A DNA stretch of 9,235 bases, from positions 1 to 9,235 of the forward strand of contig JAURLM010000169.1 of assembly GCA_030831265.1 (NCBI GenBank). Direction: 5' to 3'. Source of the DNA: Chloroflexota bacterium. GTDB taxonomy: Bacteria > Chloroflexota > Dehalococcoidia > Lucifugimonadales > Lucifugimonadaceae. A program made the position numbers and the translations under genes. The notes under the pieces were generated by a model. That model was not told the DNA's origin, searched no databases, and saw nothing but the letters and a program-made list of their open reading frames with translations. This document shows positions 1-6,889 of the stretch, one piece after another. The stretch's first letter is position 1; the number at the start of each line of letters is the position of its first letter.

Positions 1-62
1 ACAAAACCTGCCCACAAACCCTGCTACACGATACGAAACGGCACATAGCGACACAGCAAGCA

Positions 63-1835
63 ATGGTTTCCAAGATACATATACTTAGCGACTCCCTCGC
101 ATCGCGCATTGCCGCTGGCGAGGTCATCGAGCGACCGGCTTCCGTGGTCAAAGAACTGGTTGAAAACTCGCTGGACGCCGGTGCGACGCGTATAAACGTG
201 ACCATCGAAGGCGGTGGCCTCCGGTTGATACGCGTCGTGGACAACGGCACCGGTATCCCTCCCGAAGAGATCTCCCTGGCGTTTGAACGCTTTGCCACCA
301 GCAAGATAGATGAAGACTCTGACCTCTCTGGAATCCAGACAATGGGATTCCGCGGCGAAGCATTGCCCTCCATCGCATCAGTTGCCGAAGTGGAATCCAT
401 CAGCAGACAGCAGCAATCTGACAGTGGTGCGCGATTCGAGATCAATTTCGGAGAATCGAAACCAACAACACCTGCTGGTGTGCCTGTCGGCACCGCTATG
501 TCTGTCAAAAACCTGTTCCGTAACGTCCCGGCGAGGCTCAAGTTCATGTCGAGCGCGACAGCCGAGTCGACACGCGTGCACGAAGTGATTGCCGGTATAG
601 CGCTGGCGAGACCGGGAGTTGCTTTCAATCTAACTTCTGATGATAAACAGCGACTTTCTACGCCAGGAAGTGGCGATCCGCGTGACGTAATCGCAGCACT
701 CTACGGAGCAGACGTAGCTGCCGCTATGATCTCTCTTACACCGGATGATGACTCACCATTTTCTGCAAGCGGCCTGGTCTCATCACCTTCCGTGAACCGA
801 GGGAACCGCCGGTATATCACCATCGCTGCAAACGGTCGGCTGGTGCAGAGCCGCAGGATTTCATTCGCCGTTGAACAGGCTTACCACGGCTACCTGCCAG
901 AACGGCGCTTCCCGATTGCGGCCATCTACATCAACACCCCATTTGAAGACGTTGATGTGAACGTGCATCCAGCAAAAGCAGAAGTCAGGTTCCTGCGCGA
1001 ACAGCTGGTGTTCGCGACGGTACAGCAGACGGTTCGAGCCGCACTGTCAGAGATGGCACCGGTGCATCGCGTCGCAGTGCAGGGCAACAATCCCCATACA
1101 GGTCAGGCTGGAAACGCTCGCACGGACGATGAAAGAGACTTTTTTGAACAGGCCACATGGCCGTCGAACAACAGTGACGGCAATGGGCATTCATCTGCTC
1201 CGGCCATTCCCGGTGTTCCCTTGCGGCCAGCTAGTTCGCCATCGACACATGCCAGCGTACTTCCTGTTTTGCGTGTGATCGGTCAATCCCAGGATACGTA
1301 CATCCTCGCTGAAGGCCCGGATGGCATTTACTTGATTGACCAGCACGCTGCACACGAACGCGTGCTGTACGAACGCGTGACGAAGCAGTTCGCTGACCGC
1401 AGTGCGGAAACCCAACCTTTGCTGGAACCGGAAACGGTTGAACTTTCACCGCCGCATTTCCAGGAACTGGCGGCACACGGCGATGACCTTGCAGCAGCCG
1501 GTTTCATCGTGGAGCCATTCGGGGATCGCTCGGTCCTGCTCCGCGCAGTACCTTCGATGCTTGCTGTCCGCGGCAAATCAGGGCGTGAGGCGTTGATCGG
1601 ATTGCTGGATGGAATTGCCGATGGTCGGCAGACGGGTTGGTGGGCCGAACAGATGCTGGCGACAATCGCGTGTCATTCGGCAATCAGGGCAGGGCGAACG
1701 GTTACGACAGATGAGGCGAAAGCACTTGTGCGACAACTGGAAGAAGCGGAACAGCCGCGCACATGTCCTCACGGCAGACCAACGATGATTCACCTGGCGT
1801 CTGGAATGCTGGAACGAGAATTTGGCCGCAGGTGA
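63..1835 (+). CDS. mutL: DNA mismatch repair protein MutL (endonuclease type)
   Basis: MutL links mismatch recognition by MutS to strand nicking and excision. The 590-residue protein has the full GHKL ATPase: motif I around residues 15-40 with E31 and N35 (E29 and N33 in E. coli MutL), DNGTGI at 60-65 and GFRGEAL at 95-101. Residues about 340-400 form a polar, low-complexity linker. The C-terminal domain carries the nicking-endonuclease motif DQHAAHERVLYE at 426-437, ACHSAIRAG near 536, CPHGRPT at 568-574 and a terminal FGR at 587-589. QPLLEP at 451-456 fits the beta-clamp-binding motif of such MutLs. This set is expected where strand choice does not rely on MutH and Dam; that is family knowledge. 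F77 replaces the usual histidine of RHATSK. ATG 63 is the first standard in-frame start and matches the family N-terminus, though no good ribosome binding site precedes it. No partner mutS is in the window. Confidence 0.98.
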   Translation: MVSKIHILSDSLASRIAAGEVIERPASVVKELVENSLDAGATRINVTIEGGGLRLIRVVDNGTGIPPEEISLAFERFATSKIDEDSDLSGIQTMGFRGEALPSIASVAEVESISRQQQSDSGARFEINFGESKPTTPAGVPVGTAMSVKNLFRNVPARLKFMSSATAESTRVHEVIAGIALARPGVAFNLTSDDKQRLSTPGSGDPRDVIAALYGADVAAAMISLTPDDDSPFSASGLVSSPSVNRGNRRYITIAANGRLVQSRRISFAVEQAYHGYLPERRFPIAAIYINTPFEDVDVNVHPAKAEVRFLREQLVFATVQQTVRAALSEMAPVHRVAVQGNNPHTGQAGNARTDDERDFFEQATWPSNNSDGNGHSSAPAIPGVPLRPASSPSTHASVLPVLRVIGQSQDTYILAEGPDGIYLIDQHAAHERVLYERVTKQFADRSAETQPLLEPETVELSPPHFQELAAHGDDLAAAGFIVEPFGDRSVLLRAVPSMLAVRGKSGREALIGLLDGIADGRQTGWWAEQMLATIACHSAIRAGRTVTTDEAKALVRQLEEAEQPRTCPHGRPTMIHLASGMLEREFGRR

Positions 1836-1846
1836 TTCTGGTGACG

Positions 1847-1871
1847 CTCTGCTAGTTCGAAACTAGCGGGG
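1847..1871. terminator. Hairpin between convergent mutL and SMP-30 genes, possible terminator
   Basis: GCTAGTT (1851-1857) and AACTAGC (1861-1867) form a perfect 7-bp stem around the 3-nt loop CGA. In plus-strand RNA it extends four more pairs (CUCU 1847-1850 with GGGG 1868-1871, two of them G-U). It starts 12 nt after the mutL stop, and the minus-strand stop codon (1852-1854) lies inside it. No T-run follows on either strand, so it is not a classic intrinsic terminator. It may still cap both 3' ends or mark where converging transcripts meet. That role is inference. Confidence 0.4.
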
Positions 1872-2766
1872 TGATCAGGTCAACGCCGGCAACTGTGTGC
1901 CTGAACGAATAAATAGACCCATCTGATTCGGACGTGACAAACACAGTTTTCAGGTCACTCCCACCAAATGAGACATTGGAAGGCTTCCACTTCGGGCTGT
2001 AGAACAGCTCAGCGAGTTCTCCTGACGGCCCAATGAGGGCAAGAGCGTTGATGCCGGGTAACGCCTGGAAGACACGATTCTCGGAATCGACTGCCATACC
2101 GTCTGGAGAAGCTGGTTCATGGAATCGCCTGACCAGCCTTTCTTCCGCCGCCTCGCCGTTTCCGGTGAGGTTGAAGGAAACCAGCCGATGGGCACGCATC
2201 TCCGCAATGAGCACAGCTTTACCGTCAGCCGTGAGGTCAACTCCGTTCGGATACGCAAGATCACCCACGAAGATGCTGACTGTGCCATCAGGTTTTGCTT
2301 TGAATACCGGGCTGATACATGGGTCCGGTAGTGGTAACCGTGCCGGGTCGGTGAATAGCATGTCTCCGTTTGGCATGAAGCAGAGGTCGTTCGGCCCGCC
2401 ATACCCTTTCGATTCATGCTGATCCGTAAAAACCTCGATCACACCGGCGTTCCCAACACGCAAAATCGCCTTGCGCCCTGCGTCAGCAACAAACAACGTG
2501 CCGTCTCCCGCAAAGGCAAGACCGTTAGGCCTTCCGCCAGTATTTGCAACCAGTTCAGGCGAACCGCCTTCAGGCATGCGGTAGATGCTGCTTTCACCGG
2601 CGCTTACATAGTAGAGAGCGCCATCCGGGCCCCATACCGGGCCTTCTGGCACGTTAATTCCGGACAGGATGACCTCAATACCATCCGGGAGTGTCTCTGG
2701 GACTGCAACGTTCAACTTTGCTCTCCGTGTACTGGCGTTGTCGGCATAAGGCCAACATCGCTCCAT
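1852..2766 (-). CDS. SMP-30/gluconolactonase-family six-bladed beta-propeller protein
   Basis: The family includes gluconolactonases, lactonases and related metal-dependent hydrolases; the substrate here cannot be told. The 304-residue protein shows repeated propeller-blade patterns such as GPDGALYYVSAGESSIYRM, GDGTLFVADA, MPNGDMLFTD and PDGMAVD. Four putative metal ligands fall at family positions: E41 (in PEGPVW), N126 (in GGPND), N174 (in YPNG) and D222 (in PDG). No signal peptide is seen, so it is probably cytoplasmic. The coordinates use the outermost ATG, which lacks a ribosome binding site. A TTG at 2713-2715 (codon 18), 5 nt after GGAGAG, is a strong alternative and would drop 17 residues with no family character. 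The gene is convergent with mutL and divergent from tetR, so palindromes at 2854-2892 could also affect it. It is probably unrelated to the menaquinone genes downstream. Confidence 0.9.
   Translation of the reverse strand: MERCWPYADNASTRRAKLNVAVPETLPDGIEVILSGINVPEGPVWGPDGALYYVSAGESSIYRMPEGGSPELVANTGGRPNGLAFAGDGTLFVADAGRKAILRVGNAGVIEVFTDQHESKGYGGPNDLCFMPNGDMLFTDPARLPLPDPCISPVFKAKPDGTVSIFVGDLAYPNGVDLTADGKAVLIAEMRAHRLVSFNLTGNGEAAEERLVRRFHEPASPDGMAVDSENRVFQALPGINALALIGPSGELAELFYSPKWKPSNVSFGGSDLKTVFVTSESDGSIYSFRHTVAGVDLITPLVSN
2721..2726 (-). promoter_or_regulatory. Candidate Shine-Dalgarno for the internal TTG start of the SMP-30 gene
   Basis: Read on the minus strand the site is GGAGAG, separated by CAAAG (5 nt) from an in-frame TTG at 2713-2715. 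This is the best ribosome binding site near the 5' end of this gene and argues for a 287-residue product. The upstream ATG at 2766 is preceded by a C-rich stretch with no purine-rich site. Confidence 0.45.
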
Positions 2767-2853
2767 GCGGGGATTCTGAGTCTAGCATTCCCACAACACA
2801 ACACCATCATGCCTCGCACATGGCCGCGTGCTTGAGCAGGAGAACGCAACTTG

Positions 2854-2871
2854 ATAGTCTGTACGGACTAT
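2854..2871. promoter_or_regulatory. Palindrome 1 upstream of tetR, candidate repressor operator
   Basis: ATAGTC (2854-2859) and GACTAT (2866-2871) are perfect inverted copies around TGTACG, whose GTAC core is itself palindromic. Sixteen of 18 positions are symmetric. Size and form fit a TetR-family dimer operator. The site lies 48-65 nt before the proposed tetR start. Binding is inferred. Confidence 0.5.
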
Positions 2872-2872
2872 A

Positions 2873-2892
2873 CCGACCGACTGGTCGGTCGG
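2873..2892. promoter_or_regulatory. Palindrome 2 upstream of tetR, candidate TetR-family operator
   Basis: CCGACCGAC (2873-2881) and GTCGGTCGG (2884-2892) are perfect 9-bp inverted arms separated by TG. The GACCG...CGGTC pattern resembles sites bound by several TetR-family repressors. It ends 26 nt before the proposed TTG start of the regulator, a good place for autorepression. Its centre is exactly 20 bp from that of the neighbouring palindrome, about two helical turns, so both would face the same side of the DNA. Confidence 0.6.
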
Positions 2893-2918
2893 ATTCCAGC
2901 CAAATCAGACCCCGGCCA

Positions 2919-3506
2919 TTGACTACTACGACCACCGACACACGAGAGCGCATCCTCGAAGCAGCAGAAGCTGTCTTCGCAGATAACGGGTATCACGACG
3001 CTATCGTTGATGAAATCGGTCGTCGCACATCCCTCTCAAAAGGGGGTCTGTACTTCCATTTTCCCAGCAAAGAGGGATTGTTTTTCGCAGTCCTGGACAG
3101 GCTTGCTGATCGCCTGGTCAAAAAGGCTGAACGAGCTGCTGGTAAAGAAGCACTCGCGCTGGACCGTGCCGAAAAGGCCCTCCGAGCCGTGCTAACCACA
3201 CTGTCACGCAAACGACAACTGGCCAGGCTTCTCATGGTCCAGGGCTACAGCATGGGTAACCAGTTTGAACGGAAGCGAGCGGAAATTTTCGATCGTTTCG
3301 CCAGTGTCATAGAAGCCGAACTCAAAGACGCAGTAACGAATGGCGAAACAGTAAGCCTGGACCCGGTACTGACAGCACGTATCTGGCTTGGTGCGGTCAA
3401 TGAACTGGTAATCCACTGGCTCTATGAAGGCGGAGCAAGTCCTGCCCAGCGCTCTGACGAGATCGTCTCCGTGCTTCTTGACGGAGTCCGAGCGAGGTCA
3501 GCGTAA
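2919..3506 (+). CDS. TetR/AcrR-family transcriptional regulator
   Basis: A 195-residue DNA-binding regulator with the typical N-terminal TetR domain: RERILEAAEAVFADNGY at about 9-25, then the helix-turn-helix at about 29-48 ending in SKGGLYFHFPSKEGL. The C-terminal ligand domain (about 60-195) is helical and of no class I can name. It has no cysteine, so thiol-based redox sensing is unlikely. I chose TTG 2919 because it gives normal family length and places both palindromes upstream. The frame stays open back to an ATG at 2691, but that extension would run through the palindromes and into the opposite-strand gene and has no family character. No clear ribosome binding site precedes the TTG. 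The TAA stop overlaps the mqnP ATG by one base (TAATG), so the two are almost certainly co-transcribed and translationally coupled. It is therefore a candidate autoregulator and local controller of the menaquinone operon. The ligand is unknown. Confidence 0.9.
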   Translation: MTTTTTDTRERILEAAEAVFADNGYHDAIVDEIGRRTSLSKGGLYFHFPSKEGLFFAVLDRLADRLVKKAERAAGKEALALDRAEKALRAVLTTLSRKRQLARLLMVQGYSMGNQFERKRAEIFDRFASVIEAELKDAVTNGETVSLDPVLTARIWLGAVNELVIHWLYEGGASPAQRSDEIVSVLLDGVRARSA

Positions 3507-4387
3507 TGACAACACAAACCACATCGCCTACACCGTGGAGAAGATTTCTCCTGTTCCTTGAGACGATCAAGTTCGAGCATTCAGTGTTTGCACTGCCGTT
3601 CGCTGTTTCATCAGCATTCCTGGTCTCCGGCGGTTGGCCTGACTGGGTCAGGTTCGTATGGGTGATCGTGGCGATGATCAGCATGCGAACGTTCGGAATG
3701 GCAGCCAACCGTCAAATCGACGCACAGATAGACGCCCGCAACCCACGTACGGCATCGCGCCCAACCGCAACAGGCATAGTCTCAAAATTTCAGTTGTCTG
3801 CTTACATGATGGCCTTTGGAGCCATTTTTGTGATCGCCACCTTCCAGCTGGATCGGATGGCATGGCCTCTTGCACCTATTCCGCTGGCAGTCATGATTGG
3901 CTACCCGTACCTGAAACGTTTCACCTGGCTTGCGCATCTCGGAATGGGCGCCGTTTACCTGATCGTCCCTCCGGCCGTAGCAATTGCCATGACTGGAACA
4001 CTGCCCGCATGGTCCATCATCATGGGTCTCGCCGGCATGCTGTGGGTGGCCGGGTTCGACGTTCTCTATGCGACCGCTGATCGAGACGTGGACATCGCAC
4101 AGGGATTGCACTCCATACCCCAGCGGTTCGGCATCCCATTCGCCATCAACACAACACGCACCTTTCACCTCGCCGCGGCCATATTGCTAATAACTGCAGG
4201 TATCGTCTATGGAACCGGGTTTCTCTATTACATCGGAGCGGCAGCAGCGGCAGTTCTACTTGCTTACGAGAACAGTCTTGTCTCAGCAAATGACCTGAGC
4301 AAGCTGAACATGGCTTTCTTCACCATGAACGGCGTCATAGCCGTGGTCTTCGGAACCTTCGCTGTGCTGGACACGGTGGTGCTTTGA
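3506..4387 (+). CDS. mqnP: UbiA-family prenyltransferase of the futalosine menaquinone pathway (MqnP-like)
   Basis: An integral membrane enzyme, probably attaching the polyprenyl chain to 1,4-dihydroxy-6-naphthoate. Automatic annotation often calls such proteins 4-hydroxybenzoate polyprenyltransferase. The 293-residue protein has both Mg-diphosphate motifs of UbiA enzymes: NRQIDAQID (N68, D72, D76) and DVLYATADRDVD (D185, Y188, D192, D196). Several hydrophobic helices are visible, for example at about 30-60, 100-135, 145-165, 170-185, 220-260 and 270-290. The late ENSLVSANDLSKLNMAFFTMNG segment is typical of the form found in futalosine clusters. GAGG at 3494-3497, 8 nt before the ATG, is the likely ribosome binding site, inside the 3' end of tetR. 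Naphthoate rather than hydroxybenzoate as substrate is inferred from mqnE, mqnA and mqnC downstream. Confidence 0.93.
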   Translation: MTTQTTSPTPWRRFLLFLETIKFEHSVFALPFAVSSAFLVSGGWPDWVRFVWVIVAMISMRTFGMAANRQIDAQIDARNPRTASRPTATGIVSKFQLSAYMMAFGAIFVIATFQLDRMAWPLAPIPLAVMIGYPYLKRFTWLAHLGMGAVYLIVPPAVAIAMTGTLPAWSIIMGLAGMLWVAGFDVLYATADRDVDIAQGLHSIPQRFGIPFAINTTRTFHLAAAILLITAGIVYGTGFLYYIGAAAAAVLLAYENSLVSANDLSKLNMAFFTMNGVIAVVFGTFAVLDTVVL

Positions 4388-4412
4388 TACAACAACGATG
4401 CAAACATATCTA
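4384..4412 (+). promoter_or_regulatory. Possible internal promoter before ubiX
   Basis: TTGATA (4384-4389) matches the -35 consensus at five of six positions and overlaps the mqnP stop. After 17 nt comes TATCTA (4407-4412), a weak -10 match. It sits in the only A+T-rich gap of the cluster (4388-4481, 94 nt), about 70 nt before the ubiX start. This gap is much longer than the other junctions up to mqnE, which supports a separate transcription start, but the -10 is poor. Confidence 0.3.
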
Positions 4413-4481
4413 AATAATCACCCTGAACTATACCGAACGCTATTTGTTGTACAAGATAGATCATCAGAATAAGGTGACGCC

Positions 4482-5117
4482 ATGGGCCGGTTCATAGTCG
4501 GGATAGCCGGTGCGTCCGGTGCGCCATACACAAAGCGAGTGCTCCAGGGGCTGTTGTCCGGTGGGCACGAGGTCAAATGCGTCATCAGTGATGCTGGTCG
4601 CCGCGTGCTCGAAGTTGAGGAACGGATCCTGCTTACTGGAAACACCGAAACAGACAAGCCGGACCTGCTTGCATGGCTACAGCTACCGCAGCACGCAGAA
4701 CAGCTTGAGATGCTGCATCACAAAAACGTTGCAGCCAGCATCGCCTCAGGCTCCTACCCGGCAGACGGCATGGTGGTAGTACCTTGTTCTGGGGGCACGC
4801 TGGCCAAAATAGCGCACGGTGTCTCATCGGGACTGCTGGAGCGAGCTGCTGACGTTTGCCTGAAGGAACGCCGAAAGCTGATTCTCGTCACGCGTGAAAC
4901 ACCGCTCAGCCTCATCCACCTGCGTAATATGACAGCCGTGACCGAAGCAGGTGCAATCGTGCTCCCCGGCTCACCCGGCTTCTATCACCAACCGAACTCC
5001 GTCCAGGACCTCGTTGATATGATCGCCGGCCGCATCCTCGCCCACCTCGGCATTGACACAACAATGTCGAAGGAATGGACCGGTCCGGAACCGACGCTTT
5101 ACGCTGAGCAAGACTGA
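4482..5117 (+). CDS. ubiX: UbiX-type flavin prenyltransferase (menaquinone-pathway UbiX, MqnM-like)
   Basis: Makes prenylated FMN from reduced FMN and dimethylallyl (mono)phosphate, the cofactor needed by UbiD-type decarboxylases. The 211-residue cytosolic flavoprotein has the N-terminal flavin motif GIAGASGAPY (7-16), the core ASGSYPADGMVVVPCSGGTLAKIAHG (88-113) and the PGFYHQP motif (165-171). R121, K128, R138, E139 and Y168 keep the spacing I recall for the P. aeruginosa UbiX active-site residues R122, K129, R139, E140 and Y169. AAGGTGA at 4471-4477 is a good ribosome binding site 4 nt before the ATG. The ubiD-type gene follows after 11 nt, so cofactor maker and user are paired. In Streptomyces futalosine clusters the counterpart carries an mqn name (I recall mqnM). 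Confidence 0.95.
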   Translation: MGRFIVGIAGASGAPYTKRVLQGLLSGGHEVKCVISDAGRRVLEVEERILLTGNTETDKPDLLAWLQLPQHAEQLEMLHHKNVAASIASGSYPADGMVVVPCSGGTLAKIAHGVSSGLLERAADVCLKERRKLILVTRETPLSLIHLRNMTAVTEAGAIVLPGSPGFYHQPNSVQDLVDMIAGRILAHLGIDTTMSKEWTGPEPTLYAEQD

Positions 5118-5128
5118 CAGGAATACAG

Positions 5129-6889
5129 ATGGCGTTCTCAGACATGCAATCGTTCATCCGGCATCTCGAAAAAGAGGGCCAGTTGAAACGCGTCCAGGTG
5201 GAAGTTGATCCCGAACTGGAGGTCACAGAGATCGCAACGCGGGCAGTGCGTGAAGATCTACCGGCAATTTTGTTCGAGAACGTCAAAGGCTCGAAGTATC
5301 CGCTGGCCATCAACCTGCTAGCCAATCGCAAGCGCATCGAAATGGCTCTGGGACGCGACCCGGAAGAGATCGGCGAAGAGCTTGTCCAGTTTGTGCAGGA
5401 CGTTAACCCGCCGACCCTTGGCGCACTCTGGAAGAACCGCAAAACCGGCTTCAGGTTGCTCAAAATGCGGCCAAAGATGAAGGGGAGCGGTCCTGTCCAG
5501 CAGATAGTTGAACAACCCGACCTCAATGCGATGCCAATCTTGAAGTGTTGGCCGGACGACGGTGGCCGGTTCATCACGCTTCCACTTGTTATCAGCCGTG
5601 ACCCTGAATCCGGTGACCACAATCTTGGCATGTACCGTATGCAGGTCTACAACCAGTCCACCACAGGGATGCACATGCAGATCCAGAAGGGTGGAGGGTT
5701 TCACTATTTCAACGCTGAAAAGCGCAACGAGCCGCTTGAGATGGCAGTTGCACTTGGTGGTGATCCTGCATTGACACTTGCAGCCGTGATGGCACTGCCG
5801 GAAGGCATCGACGAAGCGGCGTTTGCAGGAATTGTCCGAGGTGAACGCACCGCTATGACACGCGGCAAGACGGTCAACTTGAATGTGCCTGCGAACGCCG
5901 AATTCATACTTGAAGGAACCGTGCGGCCGGGTCGTCGACGACGAGAAGGGCCATTTGGTGACCATTTCGGACATTACTCGGAGGCTGCCGACTTCCCGGT
6001 GTTTGAAATACGAACGGTCACACGCAGGAAGAATGCCATCTACCCGGCAACGGTCGTTGGCAAGCCTCCCCAAGAAGACCGGTACATTGGCGATGCCACG
6101 CAGCAGATACTGTCACCGCTGATTCGCCTGATGCACCGTGAAATCAAGGGCATGTGGGCTTACTACGAAGCAGGTTTCCACAACCTGCTCGTTGTTTCGG
6201 TCGAAAGCCGGTACAAGAAAGAGCCCATTAAAACGGCACTTTCAATACTCGGAGAAGGCCAGCTATCACTCTCAAAATGCATCATTTTGGTTGGCCCGGA
6301 CGTAAACCCGCGTGACCCGTCAGCAGTGTTACAGGCCATTAGACGTAACTTCCGTCCAGAAGAAGACTTCCATCTGATCGCCAGAACGTCGGCAGACACA
6401 CTGGACTTCACCGGACCTGCACAGGATCGCGGCTCCAAAATGATCCTTGATGCCACAGGCAACCCACGCGGTGGTGATGGCATCTCCGCAACCGCTCTAC
6501 CGGTCAACCTGGCGCAACTCACAACCGGAGCAGTTAAACACCGGCTGGTCGGACGTACCATGTTAGTTGTCCAGATGCGCGGTGACGGTCGACCGTTGCT
6601 CGAACGGCTCGTCCGCAACCCGCTGCTGGCCGATCTTCGTATCATCGTCGCTGTCTCTGAGGACGTAGACATCGACAACGATGTCGAGTTGTTGTGGGGC
6701 ATATTCACTCGCTTTGACTGCGCCCGTGACGTTTCGTTCAGCGCAGCAGAGTTCAAGGGCGTAGAGCCCGTTTACCACGGCATCATGGGCATTGATGCCA
6801 CCTGGAAAGAAAACTACCCGAAGCCGCTCATCATGAACCCGGATGTAATCAGGAAGGTGGACAGCCAATGGTCTCGCTACTGGAGCTAG
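5129..6889 (+). CDS. ubiD: UbiD-family prenyl-FMN decarboxylase of menaquinone synthesis (MqnL-like)
   Basis: Probably removes the carboxyl group of prenylated dihydroxy-naphthoate using prenyl-FMN and a metal ion. At 586 residues it is longer than E. coli UbiD (about 500), within the range of the menaquinone-type members. Cofactor and metal motif NLGMYRMQ is at 165-172 (N165 metal ligand, R170 catalytic arginine by family position). EGPFGDHFGHYSE at 273-285 carries the acidic pair E273 and D278. Further family blocks are NPPTLGALW (about 90), PVLKCWPDDGG-like NAMPILKCWPDDGG, and VVGKPPQEDRY in the middle third. AGGA (5119-5122) lies 6 nt before the ATG. The 3' end overlaps mqnE by 22 nt. Assignment to menaquinone rather than ubiquinone rests on the neighbours. 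The literature symbol for this role is mqnL. Confidence 0.95.
   Translation: MAFSDMQSFIRHLEKEGQLKRVQVEVDPELEVTEIATRAVREDLPAILFENVKGSKYPLAINLLANRKRIEMALGRDPEEIGEELVQFVQDVNPPTLGALWKNRKTGFRLLKMRPKMKGSGPVQQIVEQPDLNAMPILKCWPDDGGRFITLPLVISRDPESGDHNLGMYRMQVYNQSTTGMHMQIQKGGGFHYFNAEKRNEPLEMAVALGGDPALTLAAVMALPEGIDEAAFAGIVRGERTAMTRGKTVNLNVPANAEFILEGTVRPGRRRREGPFGDHFGHYSEAADFPVFEIRTVTRRKNAIYPATVVGKPPQEDRYIGDATQQILSPLIRLMHREIKGMWAYYEAGFHNLLVVSVESRYKKEPIKTALSILGEGQLSLSKCIILVGPDVNPRDPSAVLQAIRRNFRPEEDFHLIARTSADTLDFTGPAQDRGSKMILDATGNPRGGDGISATALPVNLAQLTTGAVKHRLVGRTMLVVQMRGDGRPLLERLVRNPLLADLRIIVAVSEDVDIDNDVELLWGIFTRFDCARDVSFSAAEFKGVEPVYHGIMGIDATWKENYPKPLIMNPDVIRKVDSQWSRYWS
6852..6860 (+). promoter_or_regulatory. 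Shine-Dalgarno of mqnE inside the ubiD coding region
   Basis: GGAAGGTGG lies 7 nt before the mqnE ATG at 6868 and within the last codons of the ubiD-type gene. It is among the strongest ribosome binding sites in the window and supports starting mqnE inside the preceding gene, with translational coupling. Confidence 0.6.

Noticed and set aside
1..24. Imperfect direct repeat ACAAAACCTGC / ACAAACCCTGC before mutL
   Set aside because: Only two copies of 11 nt with one mismatch at the window edge; too little to call a regulatory site or repeat element.
2851..2874. TTGATA (2851-2856) with TATACC (2869-2874) as a tetR promoter
   Set aside because: The spacing is only 12 nt, too short for a sigma-70 promoter; no other convincing pair was found, so the tetR promoter stays unassigned.
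2691..2918. Upstream extension of the tetR frame to an ATG at 2691
   Set aside because: It would add 76 residues with no TetR character, overlap the opposite-strand gene and run through both palindromes; the TTG at 2919 gives the normal family length.
4388..4451. 8-bp inverted repeat TACAACAA (4388-4395) and TTGTTGTA (4444-4451)
   Set aside because: Short arms with a 48-nt loop in A+T-rich sequence; expected by chance often enough that I do not annotate it.
5318..6073. Long open frame on the minus strand inside the ubiD-type gene (and similar ones inside mqnE at 7108-7851 and at 4912-5631)
   Set aside because: These lie opposite clear family genes, show no recognisable domain and look like shadows caused by codon bias.
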